From the NCBI GenBank assembly GCA_945957605.1, contig CAMFLR010000001.1:868001-932000 (forward strand): a stretch of 64,000 nt of DNA. Reading direction: 5' to 3'. Both the position numbers and the translations under genes were made by a program. Source of the stretch: an uncultured Isosphaeraceae bacterium. GTDB taxonomy: Bacteria; Planctomycetota; Planctomycetia; Isosphaerales; Isosphaeraceae. Within the stretch, counting starts at the first letter, position 1. Each line of letters starts with the position of its first letter. The notes beneath the pieces are model-generated. The model searched no databases, was not told where the DNA came from, and saw only the letters and a program-made list of their open reading frames with translations. Below, in pieces: positions 18,502 to 27,800 of this stretch.

Positions 18502-18898
18502 TGGCCGTGTTCGGCTTTTCCTCGTCTTCCATCAGGCAGAGAGCCAAGTCGAGCAGCGGAGCCACGCAGCCGTTCGTAACACGGTAAAAGACGTTATTGC
18601 CCTCGCGACGCGAGGTAAGCATTCGCGTGTCAGAGAGCCGCACCAATTGATTTGAAACCGCTTGCGGCTTCATACCCAGTGTTTTCGCGATGTCGGTAAC
18701 GGTCGCTTCGCCGCTACGAACGATGTGGTGCAGAATGCGAATCCGGGTGTCGTTGGCCATGACCTTAAAGAGAGCCATGACCTTTACCGCGTCGACAAAG
18801 CCGAGAAGCGGTCGTTCAGCGAGCGGCATCCGAGACGAACATGCATCGTTCGGAGTGCAGCATGCCGCATCGTTTGTAGCGGTCTGTTTTCGGGCCAT
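18473..18898 (-). CDS. arsR: ArsR-family arsenic-responsive repressor
   Basis: This 141-residue winged-helix protein represses the operon until arsenite binds. The HTH is around residues 68-88 ([20 protein letters not shown]). The usual ELCVCDL metal-binding motif of E. coli ArsR is missing and the equivalent position reads EATVTDI. Instead, the N-terminus has three close cysteines ([10 protein letters not shown], Cys13, Cys14, Cys20), a likely alternative arsenite site. It is the first gene of the operon and lies next to a 20-base palindrome. Confidence 0.92.
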   Translation of the reverse strand: MARKQTATNDAACCTPNDACSSRMPLAERPLLGFVDAVKVMALFKVMANDTRIRILHHIVRSGEATVTDIAKTLGMKPQAVSNQLVRLSDTRMLTSRREGNNVFYRVTNGCVAPLLDLALCLMEDEEKPNTANGGNLVEIH

Positions 18899-18919
18899 AC
18901 TCTCTCCTCCAAATCCAAT

Positions 18920-18939
18920 ATTACACGACCTCGTGTAAT
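18920..18939. promoter_or_regulatory. Palindromic operator for ArsR
   Basis: ATTACACGA and TCGTGTAAT form perfect 9-base arms with a CC spacer, 21 bases upstream of the arsR start. Position and symmetry fit an ArsR-family binding site that covers the operon promoter. The site also faces the divergent NACHT-like gene, so that gene could in principle be influenced as well. Confidence 0.75.
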
Positions 18940-18962
18940 GCTTGCAATAGACGATTTGGCCA

Positions 18963-18990
18963 GAGCAAATTCGTTCTACGAGATTTGCTC
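18963..18990. promoter_or_regulatory. Second inverted repeat between the ars operon and the NACHT-like gene
   Basis: GAGCAAATT and GATTTGCTC pair over nine positions (one G-T), with inner CGT/ACG pairing around a TCT loop. It may be a hairpin in a leader or an operator for the divergent gene at 19171. A TATAAT box follows at 19077-19082, but its -35 region is poor. No T-run follows, so a terminator is less likely. Confidence 0.4.
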
Positions 18991-19170
18991 AATGAGTCTT
19001 AGTTTTCCGAGAGTGACACGCCAACCTGTTCGTCGAACGGCGACGCGCCGTCTGATCCGACAATCCAAGAAGAATTTATAATTTTGAAATACAAATAATT
19101 GAGCGTCCTGGTTACGATCAGTTAGACGGATGGTTTTCGAGACGAAAGTTCAGCGACGGACCAAGCAAAC

Positions 19171-22100
19171 ATGGGCCAGACCAATTATGAGTGGGATCGA
19201 TTTTGGTATCCAGTAGAAAAGGGCGGTACTGTAAGATTCGATCAAGATGGGTTTCTGGTTGATCCAGTTTCTCCGTTCAGATCGATTCTAAATCCTGCCC
19301 TAGTCCGGTTGTACGAGTTTGCCGATGTGGGTTGTCTCGTTTTGCTCGGCGAACCCGGGATCGGGAAGTCGACGACATTAGACCAGTTCTCTAAAGACCT
19401 AAGCCAAATTGCACCCCATCAAGGAAACCATTCGACTGCTACTCATAATTTGAGCATTTTCTCTTCCGAGCATCTTTTGATCCAGAGGGTTTTTGAGAGC
19501 GCGGAATTCAAAAAATGGCGAGATGGCAACTTCAAGCTTGTTCTGACCTTGGATAGCTTTGACGAGTGTCGAATTAGAATCGACACACTCTGCCAGCTTT
19601 TGATCGACCAATTGAAAAGTGAGCCCGTCGATCGCCTGGCTCTTCGTCTTGTATCTCGATCTGCTGAATGGCCTCGAAGCATGGGGGACGGTCTCAAGTC
19701 GATCTGGGGCGACGATAACGTGGGATTCTTTCAACTTGCGCCCTTGCGCAAATGTGACATCGAGTCCGCGGCACGAGCGCATAGGGTCAACCCGATCGAT
19801 TTTTTGAACGAAGTAATCCGAGCTTCAGCAGTGGCTTTCGCGAGTAAACCCGTGACTCTTCCGTTTCTGATTGACAACTACCGGCAACACGGCGCGTTAC
19901 CCGCACAGAAAAACGAACTCTACCGAACAGGTTGCCTCCAACTGTGCGGCGAACCTTCGTCCGTGCGAAGAGAATCCCAGCTACTTCGGGGAAAATTGTC
20001 GAAAGATCAACGGATTGCCATTGCCGGCCGAATCGCGGCGATAACAATGCTTTGCAACAGGGTTGGCGTTCGGCTCGATGACGATTTCGCGGATGCAAGT
20101 GACGGCACCATCGCTATTCATGAACTTGGCGGAGGACAGGAAAGTGCTAACTCAACGCAATTCAATGTGACCGAGAGCGCGATCCGCGAGGTTCTCGATA
20201 CCGGTTTGTTTTCTGTGAAAGCCGAAGGCTGTGTAGGCTTTTCTCATCAGACATATGCCGAATTCTTAGCAGCGAAATACCTGATCGACCACCGGGTTCC
20301 CCTTGACCAGCAACTGCGACTGATTACTCACCAAAACCACAATAGCACGAGGGCTATCCCTCAATTGCATGATACGGCGGCCTGGTTGGCAGGCATGTCA
20401 AATGAGGTCTTCGATAGCATTCTCGAGTTTGATCCCGCCGTTCTATTGAAAAGCGATGTTGATGCTCTTGATGACAGCCAGCGTTCGAGGCTCCTCGAAT
20501 CCTTGCTTAGACACCATGATCAAGAAAAGCTTTTCGACTCAGATTGGCAACGCCGCAGATCGTACTCAAAACTCCGGCATAACGGTATTGAGACAGTCTT
20601 GTCGGCTTATATAAGCGATCAGAGTCGGAATACCGTCGTGCGCCGCGTCGCCATTGACATAGCGGAAGCATGCTCGATCACAGAGCTCGCAAACCTGCTA
20701 ACCGACGTGGTGATGAACATCGATGACGATCATCATATTCGCACCCAAGCAGCGCACGCCTTGATTCGAGTAGGCAACGACGAAACGAGAGAACGCCTCA
20801 AATCGCTCCTTTCTACGAAATTGATAGACCCTGGAGATGAACTACGTGGTTGCATTCTCGAAATATTGTGGCCGAGTGCCATAACATTGAACGAAGTCCT
20901 TGAATCGATTAAAGGTCCTCGGCAGGGAAATCTAATAGGCTCATTTGTAAGATTCGTGCGATATACTCTGCCTGAGTCGCTCACGAATCGGCACCGATCG
21001 CAGATTCTTGAATGGGGGCGCAACCTCGATTGGTCCAATCAAGGCGTGTCAGAACTCATTGGAATGGTTGAAGATGTATTTGTAAAATCCATTGATTTTC
21101 TTGATGACGAAAAAGTCATTGAAGCATTCTCGTCAATGCTCGCCGACATTATCACTTTTCATCGACATTTTCAGTCGACTTCCGGGCTTAATTCAAACTG
21201 TTCGATCGTCAACGCGGCGCATCGCCGTAGTGTCTTGAATCGTGTGATATGTATCGTGAGCGTCGATCAAGGAATAGCTGCGATTGCGTTCAGCAAACCA
21301 TCACTTGTCTATTCTGAGGATATCGACTGGCTATGCGCACGACTGGACCGCGATCCGGATCTCGACACGCGAATTCGTATCGCGACACTGCTTAGAAGCT
21401 ACCTTTTCGAAATGACCTCGGATCAGATCGACTCGGTACTCGGCTCGTGCGAACGGGAGCCAGAAATCGGGCACGTCTTCGCTAATATGCTGTCGCCAAT
21501 CACCCTGGACTCCGAATTGGCGAAGTGCCTTCGATCGGCGCGAAGCATGGATCGCACGAAGAAGAAAGCCACAGACAGTGACGAGCAAAGGATAGCGTCG
21601 AATTCTAAAATCAGTGGCATTTTGGATACACCTAATCTAAGTGCCCTTGAAAGATGGAACTCGCTGGTCGCGGAGCTGCTCGCCTACCCAATAAATACGA
21701 ACTCCTCCGTATGGTTTCTCCTTGATCTAAGGCAAACATATGGATGGACTAACGCGGACGAGACATTGCGTCATCGTATCGTTGACGCCGCAAAGAAAGT
21801 TATAGTCGCCGGAAACCCTTTTGGAGATGAATGGCTAGGATCCAACGATCTATATTTCTCGCACGAAGCAGGCCTCAAAGCATTTGCTCTTCTGTTCACC
21901 GACGATCAGCCTTTCCTTGCATCTCTCGAACCAGAGGTGTGGAGGAATTGGTCGCCGATTCTCGTCGGATGCTTTAGCGGTTCGAACGACCCTGATCCGA
22001 TTAGGGAAGGCCTGCTGCGGCTTGCATATGGACATGCAACGAGTCAAATCGTTGATGCGGTGCGCCGGATCGCGTCTCTCGAAAAGAAACGCGACAGCGG

Positions 22101-23388
22101 CGGATGTATTTTCGTTGTGCGTAAAGTCCTCCCAACCCTGGGAAAGGAAATAGCTGAGTTTTACAGCGGGATGCTCGCTGACGATGAACTCTCTGAGTTC
22201 GCAATGTTTGAACTGCTCGTCACATTGCTGAATTCTCAAATCGAAAGCGCCCGGCGATATTCCTGCTCTCTCCTCGATCCCTCGAGTCAGGAAAGCCCTA
22301 CCAATAGCAAGAGGAGGCTCGTGGTATGCCTCGCGCTTATGACGGTGGGCGACAAAGTCAGTTGGCCAATGATCTGGAATCAGATCCAGCAAAATGAGGA
22401 ATTTGGGAGACAACTTATCGAGCGATTTGCGGTTAGGTCCGTACATAAGGATTTTTTCCGCGCGCTAGACGAAACGGAGTGCGAGGATTTGTTGAGTTGG
22501 TTAGAGGACAAGTTTCCGAGTTCAGAAGACCCCGCTATTTACGAATTTCACGAGATCACAACTCGTGAGCACATCGGTTACTTTCGGCAGCATCTTCTCA
22601 ATGCCTTGTCTAGCAGGGCGTCTATTGCCTCTGTGAAATCGCTCCAGCGGCTCGCTGCTGCTCATCCGGGGCTGTCTTGGCTTAAGTGGTCATCCATTGA
22701 CACCGAGGAGGCGATGCTTGCGAAAACTTGGCAGCCGCCCAACCCGAAAGACGCGATTGAAGTAATCTTCGACGCGGAGAAACGAATTGTCGAAACTGGT
22801 CAACAGTTGTTTGAAGTTGTCTTAGAATCACTTGACAGGCTGAAATCCGAGCTTAGAGGTCTAACTCCGGGGCTGCAATTCCTTTGGGACAAAAGTAAGG
22901 ACGGAACATTTCGACCGAAAGATGAAAACTCGCTCTCTGACTATGTTGCGATTCACTTAAGGAAAGACCTTATCGGCCGCGGCCTCATTTTAAATCGTGA
23001 AGTGGAAATTGCGCGATGGAATGCGAAGGGCCAAGGCGATCGAACGGATATCCTGGTTGAAACAACTCCAAAATCGGCATCAGGGGAGTACGGCACCAGC
23101 GTTATCCGCTTGGTCATTGAAGTCAAAGGGTGCTGGCACAAGAAACTTCAGACGGCGATTGAATCCCAGCTTCGTGACCAGTACATGAACACGATTCAGT
23201 GCACTCGAGGCATCTATCTCATCGGATGGTACAAATGCGACGGATGGGCAGATGACTACCGCCGCAATGATGTGATTTACGAAACGATCGAAGATGCCCA
23301 GACCGATCTAATTGCCAGAGCGGAAACAGCCTGCCTCGGTAGACCAATTGTCATCGCACCATTTGTGCTAGATCTGCGGATACGTTAG
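19171..23388 (+). CDS. NACHT/STAND-like NTPase with HEAT-like repeats and C-terminal PD-(D/E)XK nuclease domain
   Basis: This is a 1405-residue protein and a probable anti-phage sensor-effector. The N-terminal NTPase has a Walker A (GEPGIGKS, residues 60-67) and a NACHT-like Walker B (LTLDSFDE, residues 125-132). A long alpha-helical region of HEAT-like character follows (roughly residues 430-1150). The last about 170 residues resemble a PD-(D/E)XK nuclease: Asp1293 (DRTDILV), Glu1317-x-Lys1319 (VIEVKG) and Gln1333 (SQLRDQ). Most bacterial NACHT and Avs proteins carry the effector at the N-terminus, so this order is unusual. No strong ribosome-binding site precedes the ATG. The exact family is not identified. 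Function is inferred from domains and mobile-element context. Confidence 0.85.
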   Translation: MGQTNYEWDRFWYPVEKGGTVRFDQDGFLVDPVSPFRSILNPALVRLYEFADVGCLVLLGEPGIGKSTTLDQFSKDLSQIAPHQGNHSTATHNLSIFSSEHLLIQRVFESAEFKKWRDGNFKLVLTLDSFDECRIRIDTLCQLLIDQLKSEPVDRLALRLVSRSAEWPRSMGDGLKSIWGDDNVGFFQLAPLRKCDIESAARAHRVNPIDFLNEVIRASAVAFASKPVTLPFLIDNYRQHGALPAQKNELYRTGCLQLCGEPSSVRRESQLLRGKLSKDQRIAIAGRIAAITMLCNRVGVRLDDDFADASDGTIAIHELGGGQESANSTQFNVTESAIREVLDTGLFSVKAEGCVGFSHQTYAEFLAAKYLIDHRVPLDQQLRLITHQNHNSTRAIPQLHDTAAWLAGMSNEVFDSILEFDPAVLLKSDVDALDDSQRSRLLESLLRHHDQEKLFDSDWQRRRSYSKLRHNGIETVLSAYISDQSRNTVVRRVAIDIAEACSITELANLLTDVVMNIDDDHHIRTQAAHALIRVGNDETRERLKSLLSTKLIDPGDELRGCILEILWPSAITLNEVLESIKGPRQGNLIGSFVRFVRYTLPESLTNRHRSQILEWGRNLDWSNQGVSELIGMVEDVFVKSIDFLDDEKVIEAFSSMLADIITFHRHFQSTSGLNSNCSIVNAAHRRSVLNRVICIVSVDQGIAAIAFSKPSLVYSEDIDWLCARLDRDPDLDTRIRIATLLRSYLFEMTSDQIDSVLGSCEREPEIGHVFANMLSPITLDSELAKCLRSARSMDRTKKKATDSDEQRIASNSKISGILDTPNLSALERWNSLVAELLAYPINTNSSVWFLLDLRQTYGWTNADETLRHRIVDAAKKVIVAGNPFGDEWLGSNDLYFSHEAGLKAFALLFTDDQPFLASLEPEVWRNWSPILVGCFSGSNDPDPIREGLLRLAYGHATSQIVDAVRRIASLEKKRDSGGCIFVVRKVLPTLGKEIAEFYSGMLADDELSEFAMFELLVTLLNSQIESARRYSCSLLDPSSQESPTNSKRRLVVCLALMTVGDKVSWPMIWNQIQQNEEFGRQLIERFAVRSVHKDFFRALDETECEDLLSWLEDKFPSSEDPAIYEFHEITTREHIGYFRQHLLNALSSRASIASVKSLQRLAAAHPGLSWLKWSSIDTEEAMLAKTWQPPNPKDAIEVIFDAEKRIVETGQQLFEVVLESLDRLKSELRGLTPGLQFLWDKSKDGTFRPKDENSLSDYVAIHLRKDLIGRGLILNREVEIARWNAKGQGDRTDILVETTPKSASGEYGTSVIRLVIEVKGCWHKKLQTAIESQLRDQYMNTIQCTRGIYLIGWYKCDGWADDYRRNDVIYETIEDAQTDLIARAETACLGRPIVIAPFVLDLRIR

Positions 23389-23513
23389 ATTCTTTATGGG
23401 ATAGTTCCGTATCTAACTCTGCGTTTCTCAAATAGAATCAGTCTCCGGCATGAATATTGCTTCATGGATAGAAAGTAAACAAGATCAATAATTGCAAGAA
23501 CCAGAGTAGTTAA

Positions 23514-24095
23514 ATGGCGGCGCATCAAAACATGACGCCGGAGCAGTGGCTCCGCGCTTTCTTCGCAACGGATGCGACTGCGATGTGGGACTATTCTCGA
23601 GCCCAGCTCGATTACCCACACCTTACGAAAGTTAGCACCTTGCCCGACATTGTCGGCCATGTCGAGGGTGTGGTAAACCATTTTCAGGAATTTGGATTGT
23701 CGCGTAACGATTACCTCGCTGCGGTCGCCTCCCAACCCCAACTTCTTTTGCACAAATCGGCTCAAGTCATTGAACGAGTTGAAAGGGTTTTGTCGCACTT
23801 TAGCGCCGATCCAATAACGCGGTGTGCGTACCTGTGTGCACTCACAGACTATCCCGAGCTCTTTCGAGCTGAGCCGTCGGCACTCATCGCGACTATCGAG
23901 TTGATTCAACAAGGTAATCGCGAATCTGGCGCACTTGACAAGCGTGTCGGCGCATTTGCCCGACGAGTGGGCGAGTTGCTTCCTTCCCGCTCTGACGTGC
24001 ACCGAATCACGGTCGGTGAAAGCACGCCGACTACCCTTGTAATTCAGCCGGTCGTTTCGGCAATCAAACGCATACTTTCAGGAAGGGCCGCCTAA
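23514..24095 (+). CDS. Small protein with three mTERF-like helical repeats
   Basis: This 193-residue protein of unknown function has three repeats with a period of about 39-40 residues. They are marked by YPHL (34-37), QPQL (74-77) and YPEL (113-116), each followed by a helix ending in V/I-E-x-V/I. The pattern (GLSRNDYLAAVASQPQLLL-type, helix, Pro-x-Leu, helix) resembles mTERF repeats, which bind nucleic acid in organelles. The resemblance is by eye only. It follows the NACHT-like gene by 125 bases on the same strand and might be its partner, but the gap does not prove an operon. The ribosome-binding site is weak, and ATG at codon 7 is an alternative start. Confidence 0.65.
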   Translation: MAAHQNMTPEQWLRAFFATDATAMWDYSRAQLDYPHLTKVSTLPDIVGHVEGVVNHFQEFGLSRNDYLAAVASQPQLLLHKSAQVIERVERVLSHFSADPITRCAYLCALTDYPELFRAEPSALIATIELIQQGNRESGALDKRVGAFARRVGELLPSRSDVHRITVGESTPTTLVIQPVVSAIKRILSGRAA

Positions 24096-24369
24096 TCTGC
24101 CAAACTTCTTTGCGGGGCTGATCTCAAAGCGGTTCGGTCGACCGAGCGAATTGAATCGCACCGGACAATAATCGCTGCGTCGCTCCGTCAAGGTCGCCCG
24201 CGATCTTCCGCACCGCTTCGCGGCTTGTGCAGACCGCTTTCGCTTCCTCCAGCCCTTCGGGTGACTTCCGCTCCAATCAGGACCTTAGCCGACGTCGCCG
24301 TTCGTGCTTTGGAATGCGCGTGGGGGCGTTGCCCCACTTCATTCACGCACAACCGAACGGGAGTTGATT

Positions 24370-24606
24370 ATGCCGACCGGGAATCGAACGATTCGCTTAG
24401 GGTGCGTGGCCTGCGACCGCGATGACAAGGACTTTATAAACGCCGAGGAATTGGAAGTCTGCAAAGCCGAAGGTTGGACTGACATTACTGAGCAGCGAAG
24501 CTACGCGGAGGCGTCTCGCATCGTCGAATTTGGAGATCCCACCATGAGTGTTTTCGATTGGGAGACGCATTTGGGAATCTGTCCTGACTGTAAAATCAAC
24601 TCCTAA
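24370..24606 (+). CDS. Small zinc-ribbon-like protein
   Basis: This is a 78-residue protein. ATG 24370 is preferred over the frame's earlier ATG at 24304 because GGGAG lies 6 bases before it. Two CxxC pairs (GCVACDR near the start and CPDC near the end) suggest one zinc ribbon. The middle is acidic and polar. No function is known. It is on the same strand as, and 205 bases upstream of, the large methyltransferase-helicase frame. It probably belongs to the plasmid-like backbone. Confidence 0.6.
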   Translation: MPTGNRTIRLGCVACDRDDKDFINAEELEVCKAEGWTDITEQRSYAEASRIVEFGDPTMSVFDWETHLGICPDCKINS

Positions 24607-24811
24607 CCAAAAGCCCTGTCGTCTGCGGCAGGGAGTGTTGCCGACAGTCTCTGCCAAGTTGTTGTGTAACACGATCGATCTGAGAGCCACGCGGGCCCTT
24701 CCGAACCGCAATTTATGAATTGCAAGATCTTGTGATAGGCATTTCAACTGGCACGACTCTTGCCTTTTGGTGCTGATTCGATCATCAATTCAGCAAGTCT
24801 AACGGCATCGC

Positions 24812-27800
24812 ATGGCTCCAGGTCGACGCATCACCCCCGTGTTCCCTGGGTTCTTCGACGCCAAGCCCCAGGATGACCATGCTTTATCAGACGATCGCCC
24901 TCGAGCTAATCCAAAACCGGCCGACGCTGTGCGCCTTGCTTCGGAAGGAGAAACTCATGCTCACGGCGACGGAGCTATTCGCGCACGAACTCAAGGCAAG
25001 TTACAAACGCTGGTTGGCCCAACTCTCGATGACGGCGTCTGGCGAGGCCAGCGCCCAGACTCGATCGCAAGCCGCGGAATTGGCGATCAACCAAATGATG
25101 TTAAGACTGCCGCCGGAGAGTGGGCTCGGCACGCCGACAGCGGAGGAGGTTCTCGCCTATGTAAAAGCAAGGCTTCGATAGCAAAGCTGCCACTTACCTG
25201 GAGCGAGTCGGTTGCCACCGGTCCGAAAGCAAAAGCTCGCAATGTCATTGCCGCAATCAAGACGCTTCAATCGATCGAAGCGGAATCTCGACTGCCGACA
25301 CCCGACGAAAAAGCCGTCCTTGAGAGATTTGGCGGATTTGGAGCGGTGGCGTTATCCCTGTTCCCGGATCCTGTGACGGGTGAATACAAGGATGACGGCT
25401 GGGAAGCACTTGGGGAGGAACTCAACTCGCTGCTATCCGCTGCGGAATACGAATCCGCTCGCCGCACGACGTTCAATGCCTTTTACACTGCTCCCGTTGT
25501 GATCGACGCCATGCACGGAGCGCTCAAGCGTCTAGGGGTGCCTGCGAACGCAACCGTACTCGAACCCGGCTGCGGCACGGGTAATTTCATGGGGCGGGCG
25601 CCCAACGGAATGAAATTCATTGGCGTCGAGCTCGATTGCTTATCCGGCCGAATTGCCCGGGTGCTCCATCCCGGGGCTGACATCCGTATCGAGAACTTTC
25701 GCGACACCAAGCTGCCCGGCGAACTTGATGCCGTGATCGGTAACCCACCGTTTGCCGACGTTCGACTAGACTTCAAGGGGGAAATGCTGCCGCTGCACGA
25801 CTATTTCATTGCCAAGGGGCTCGACTCTCTCCGGCCAGGCGGCGTCGTCGCGGTTGTTACCTCGCACTTTACCCTCGATAAGCAAAATGCCGCTGTTCGG
25901 GAGCGGCTAGCCGAGCAGGCCCACTTTTTAGGGGCGATTCGACTCCCTTCGGACGCCTTCAAGAAGGAAGGCACTGCTGTTGTAACCGATATCGTATTCT
26001 TGCGGAGACGTGCTCCAGGCGAGCCGGCTAATCATGTTGATCCCGAGTGGATCAAATCCGACCCACTAGAGATCGATGGCAAGCATGTCGCAATCAACCG
26101 CTACTTTCACCGTCACCCGGAAATGGTGCTCGGTTCGTGGAGTCGCCAAGACCGGCTCTATGGCAGCGAGGATGGGTACAGTATCAAGAGCACAGGCGAC
26201 CTTGCGTCTCAATTGAAGGCCGCCGTCGAATGCCTGCCGCGGTTTGAGCCGCTGAAGGCCGTCGAATCCACCAAACAGCAAGAGCCGTTCGTCCCCCCTC
26301 CCCTTGACCCGCATATCGGCGCGGGAAGTTTTTTTGTCGCTTCCGACAAGAGTATCCGCCAAGTGAACGGCGGCCAAACCACTCCTGTCACCCACGGCAC
26401 CACCTTGCTCTCGTCCATCGGTACGATGATGGGACGCCGCTTGGCTTCGCTCATCGGATTGCGTGACCTCGCCCGTCGTGTGCTTCAATCGCAAAACGAA
26501 GGGTGGCCAGAGGAACATCGTCAGAAAGCCAGGAAGGAACTCAATCGCGCCTACGACCAGTTTCACGGGCTTTACGGGCCGATCAACAAGACGAGCTTTT
26601 CAGAAACGGCCGAAGGCACGGTTATCCGCCGCATGCCCAATGTGGCCAAGTTTTGCGAAGACCCCGATGCGATGCTTGTACTCGCGCTCGAAGACTACGA
26701 CGAGTTGACCGGCAAGGCGGTCAAGGCACCGATCCTACTTCACGACGTCGTCGGCAAGGCTCCTCCCGTTACGAGTGTGCAATCCGCCGAGGAAGGGTTG
26801 CTCGTCTCGCTTGACCAGAAAGGGGGCGTCGATTTGCCATTCATTTCTGAGATTTACGGCAAGCCCGAAGGGCAAGTGCTCCAGGAGCTCGGCGACCTGA
26901 TCTTTCAAGACCCAGATGACCGGTCCTGGCAAACCGCCGATGCTTATCTATCAGGCAACGTTTGTCAAAAGCTTGCTAACGCGGAATCCGCTGGTCCCAA
27001 CTATGCGCGTAATGCCGAGGCGTTACGTGCAGTGCAGCCCGAGGACGTGCTGCCTGGCGAGATTGATGCCAAGCTCGGTGCACCGTGGATTCCCGCCGAG
27101 GACATTCAGGCGTTCGGCGCTCATCTGTTTGGTGTTGAGCCGAAAAGTATGTCGATCGCCCATCTAAAACGCGACGCGGTATGGAGCGTCGAGGCAGATT
27201 ACTCCGCCTGCCAATCGGTTGTTGCCCAGACCGATTATGGCACGACGCGAGCAAACGGCACCGGACTCTTGGAGCTAGCGCTCAACATGAAAACGCCCGT
27301 AATCTACGACACGATTGCGGGCCCCGACGGAGATGAACGGGTCGTCAATCAGGAGGAGACGCTTGCCGCCCGCGAGAAACAAAAACTGATCAAAGAAGCG
27401 TTTCGCGTCTGGATTTTCTCAGAGCCTGAGCGTACCGAGCGGTTGGTAAGGATTTATAACGACACGTACAATAATCTCCGCCCTCGTCTCTTCGACGGTT
27501 CACACCTCGATTTCCCGGGAATGAGCAATGGAATTGCCCTTCGGCCACGTCAAAAGGATGCCGTCTGGCGAGGGATGAGCTCTGGTAACACACTGCTCGC
27601 ACACTGCGTGGGCGCCGGCAAAACGTACACAATGGCCGCCACGGGAATGAAGAGAAAGCAGGCCGGACTATCGCGAAAGCCGATGTACGTTGTGCCCAAC
27701 CACATGCTCGAGCAGTTCGCTCGTGAATTCATGCAGTTGTATCCGAATGCGAGACTGTTGGTTGCGACCAAGGACGACGTCGAACGCTCGCGCAGGAAGT

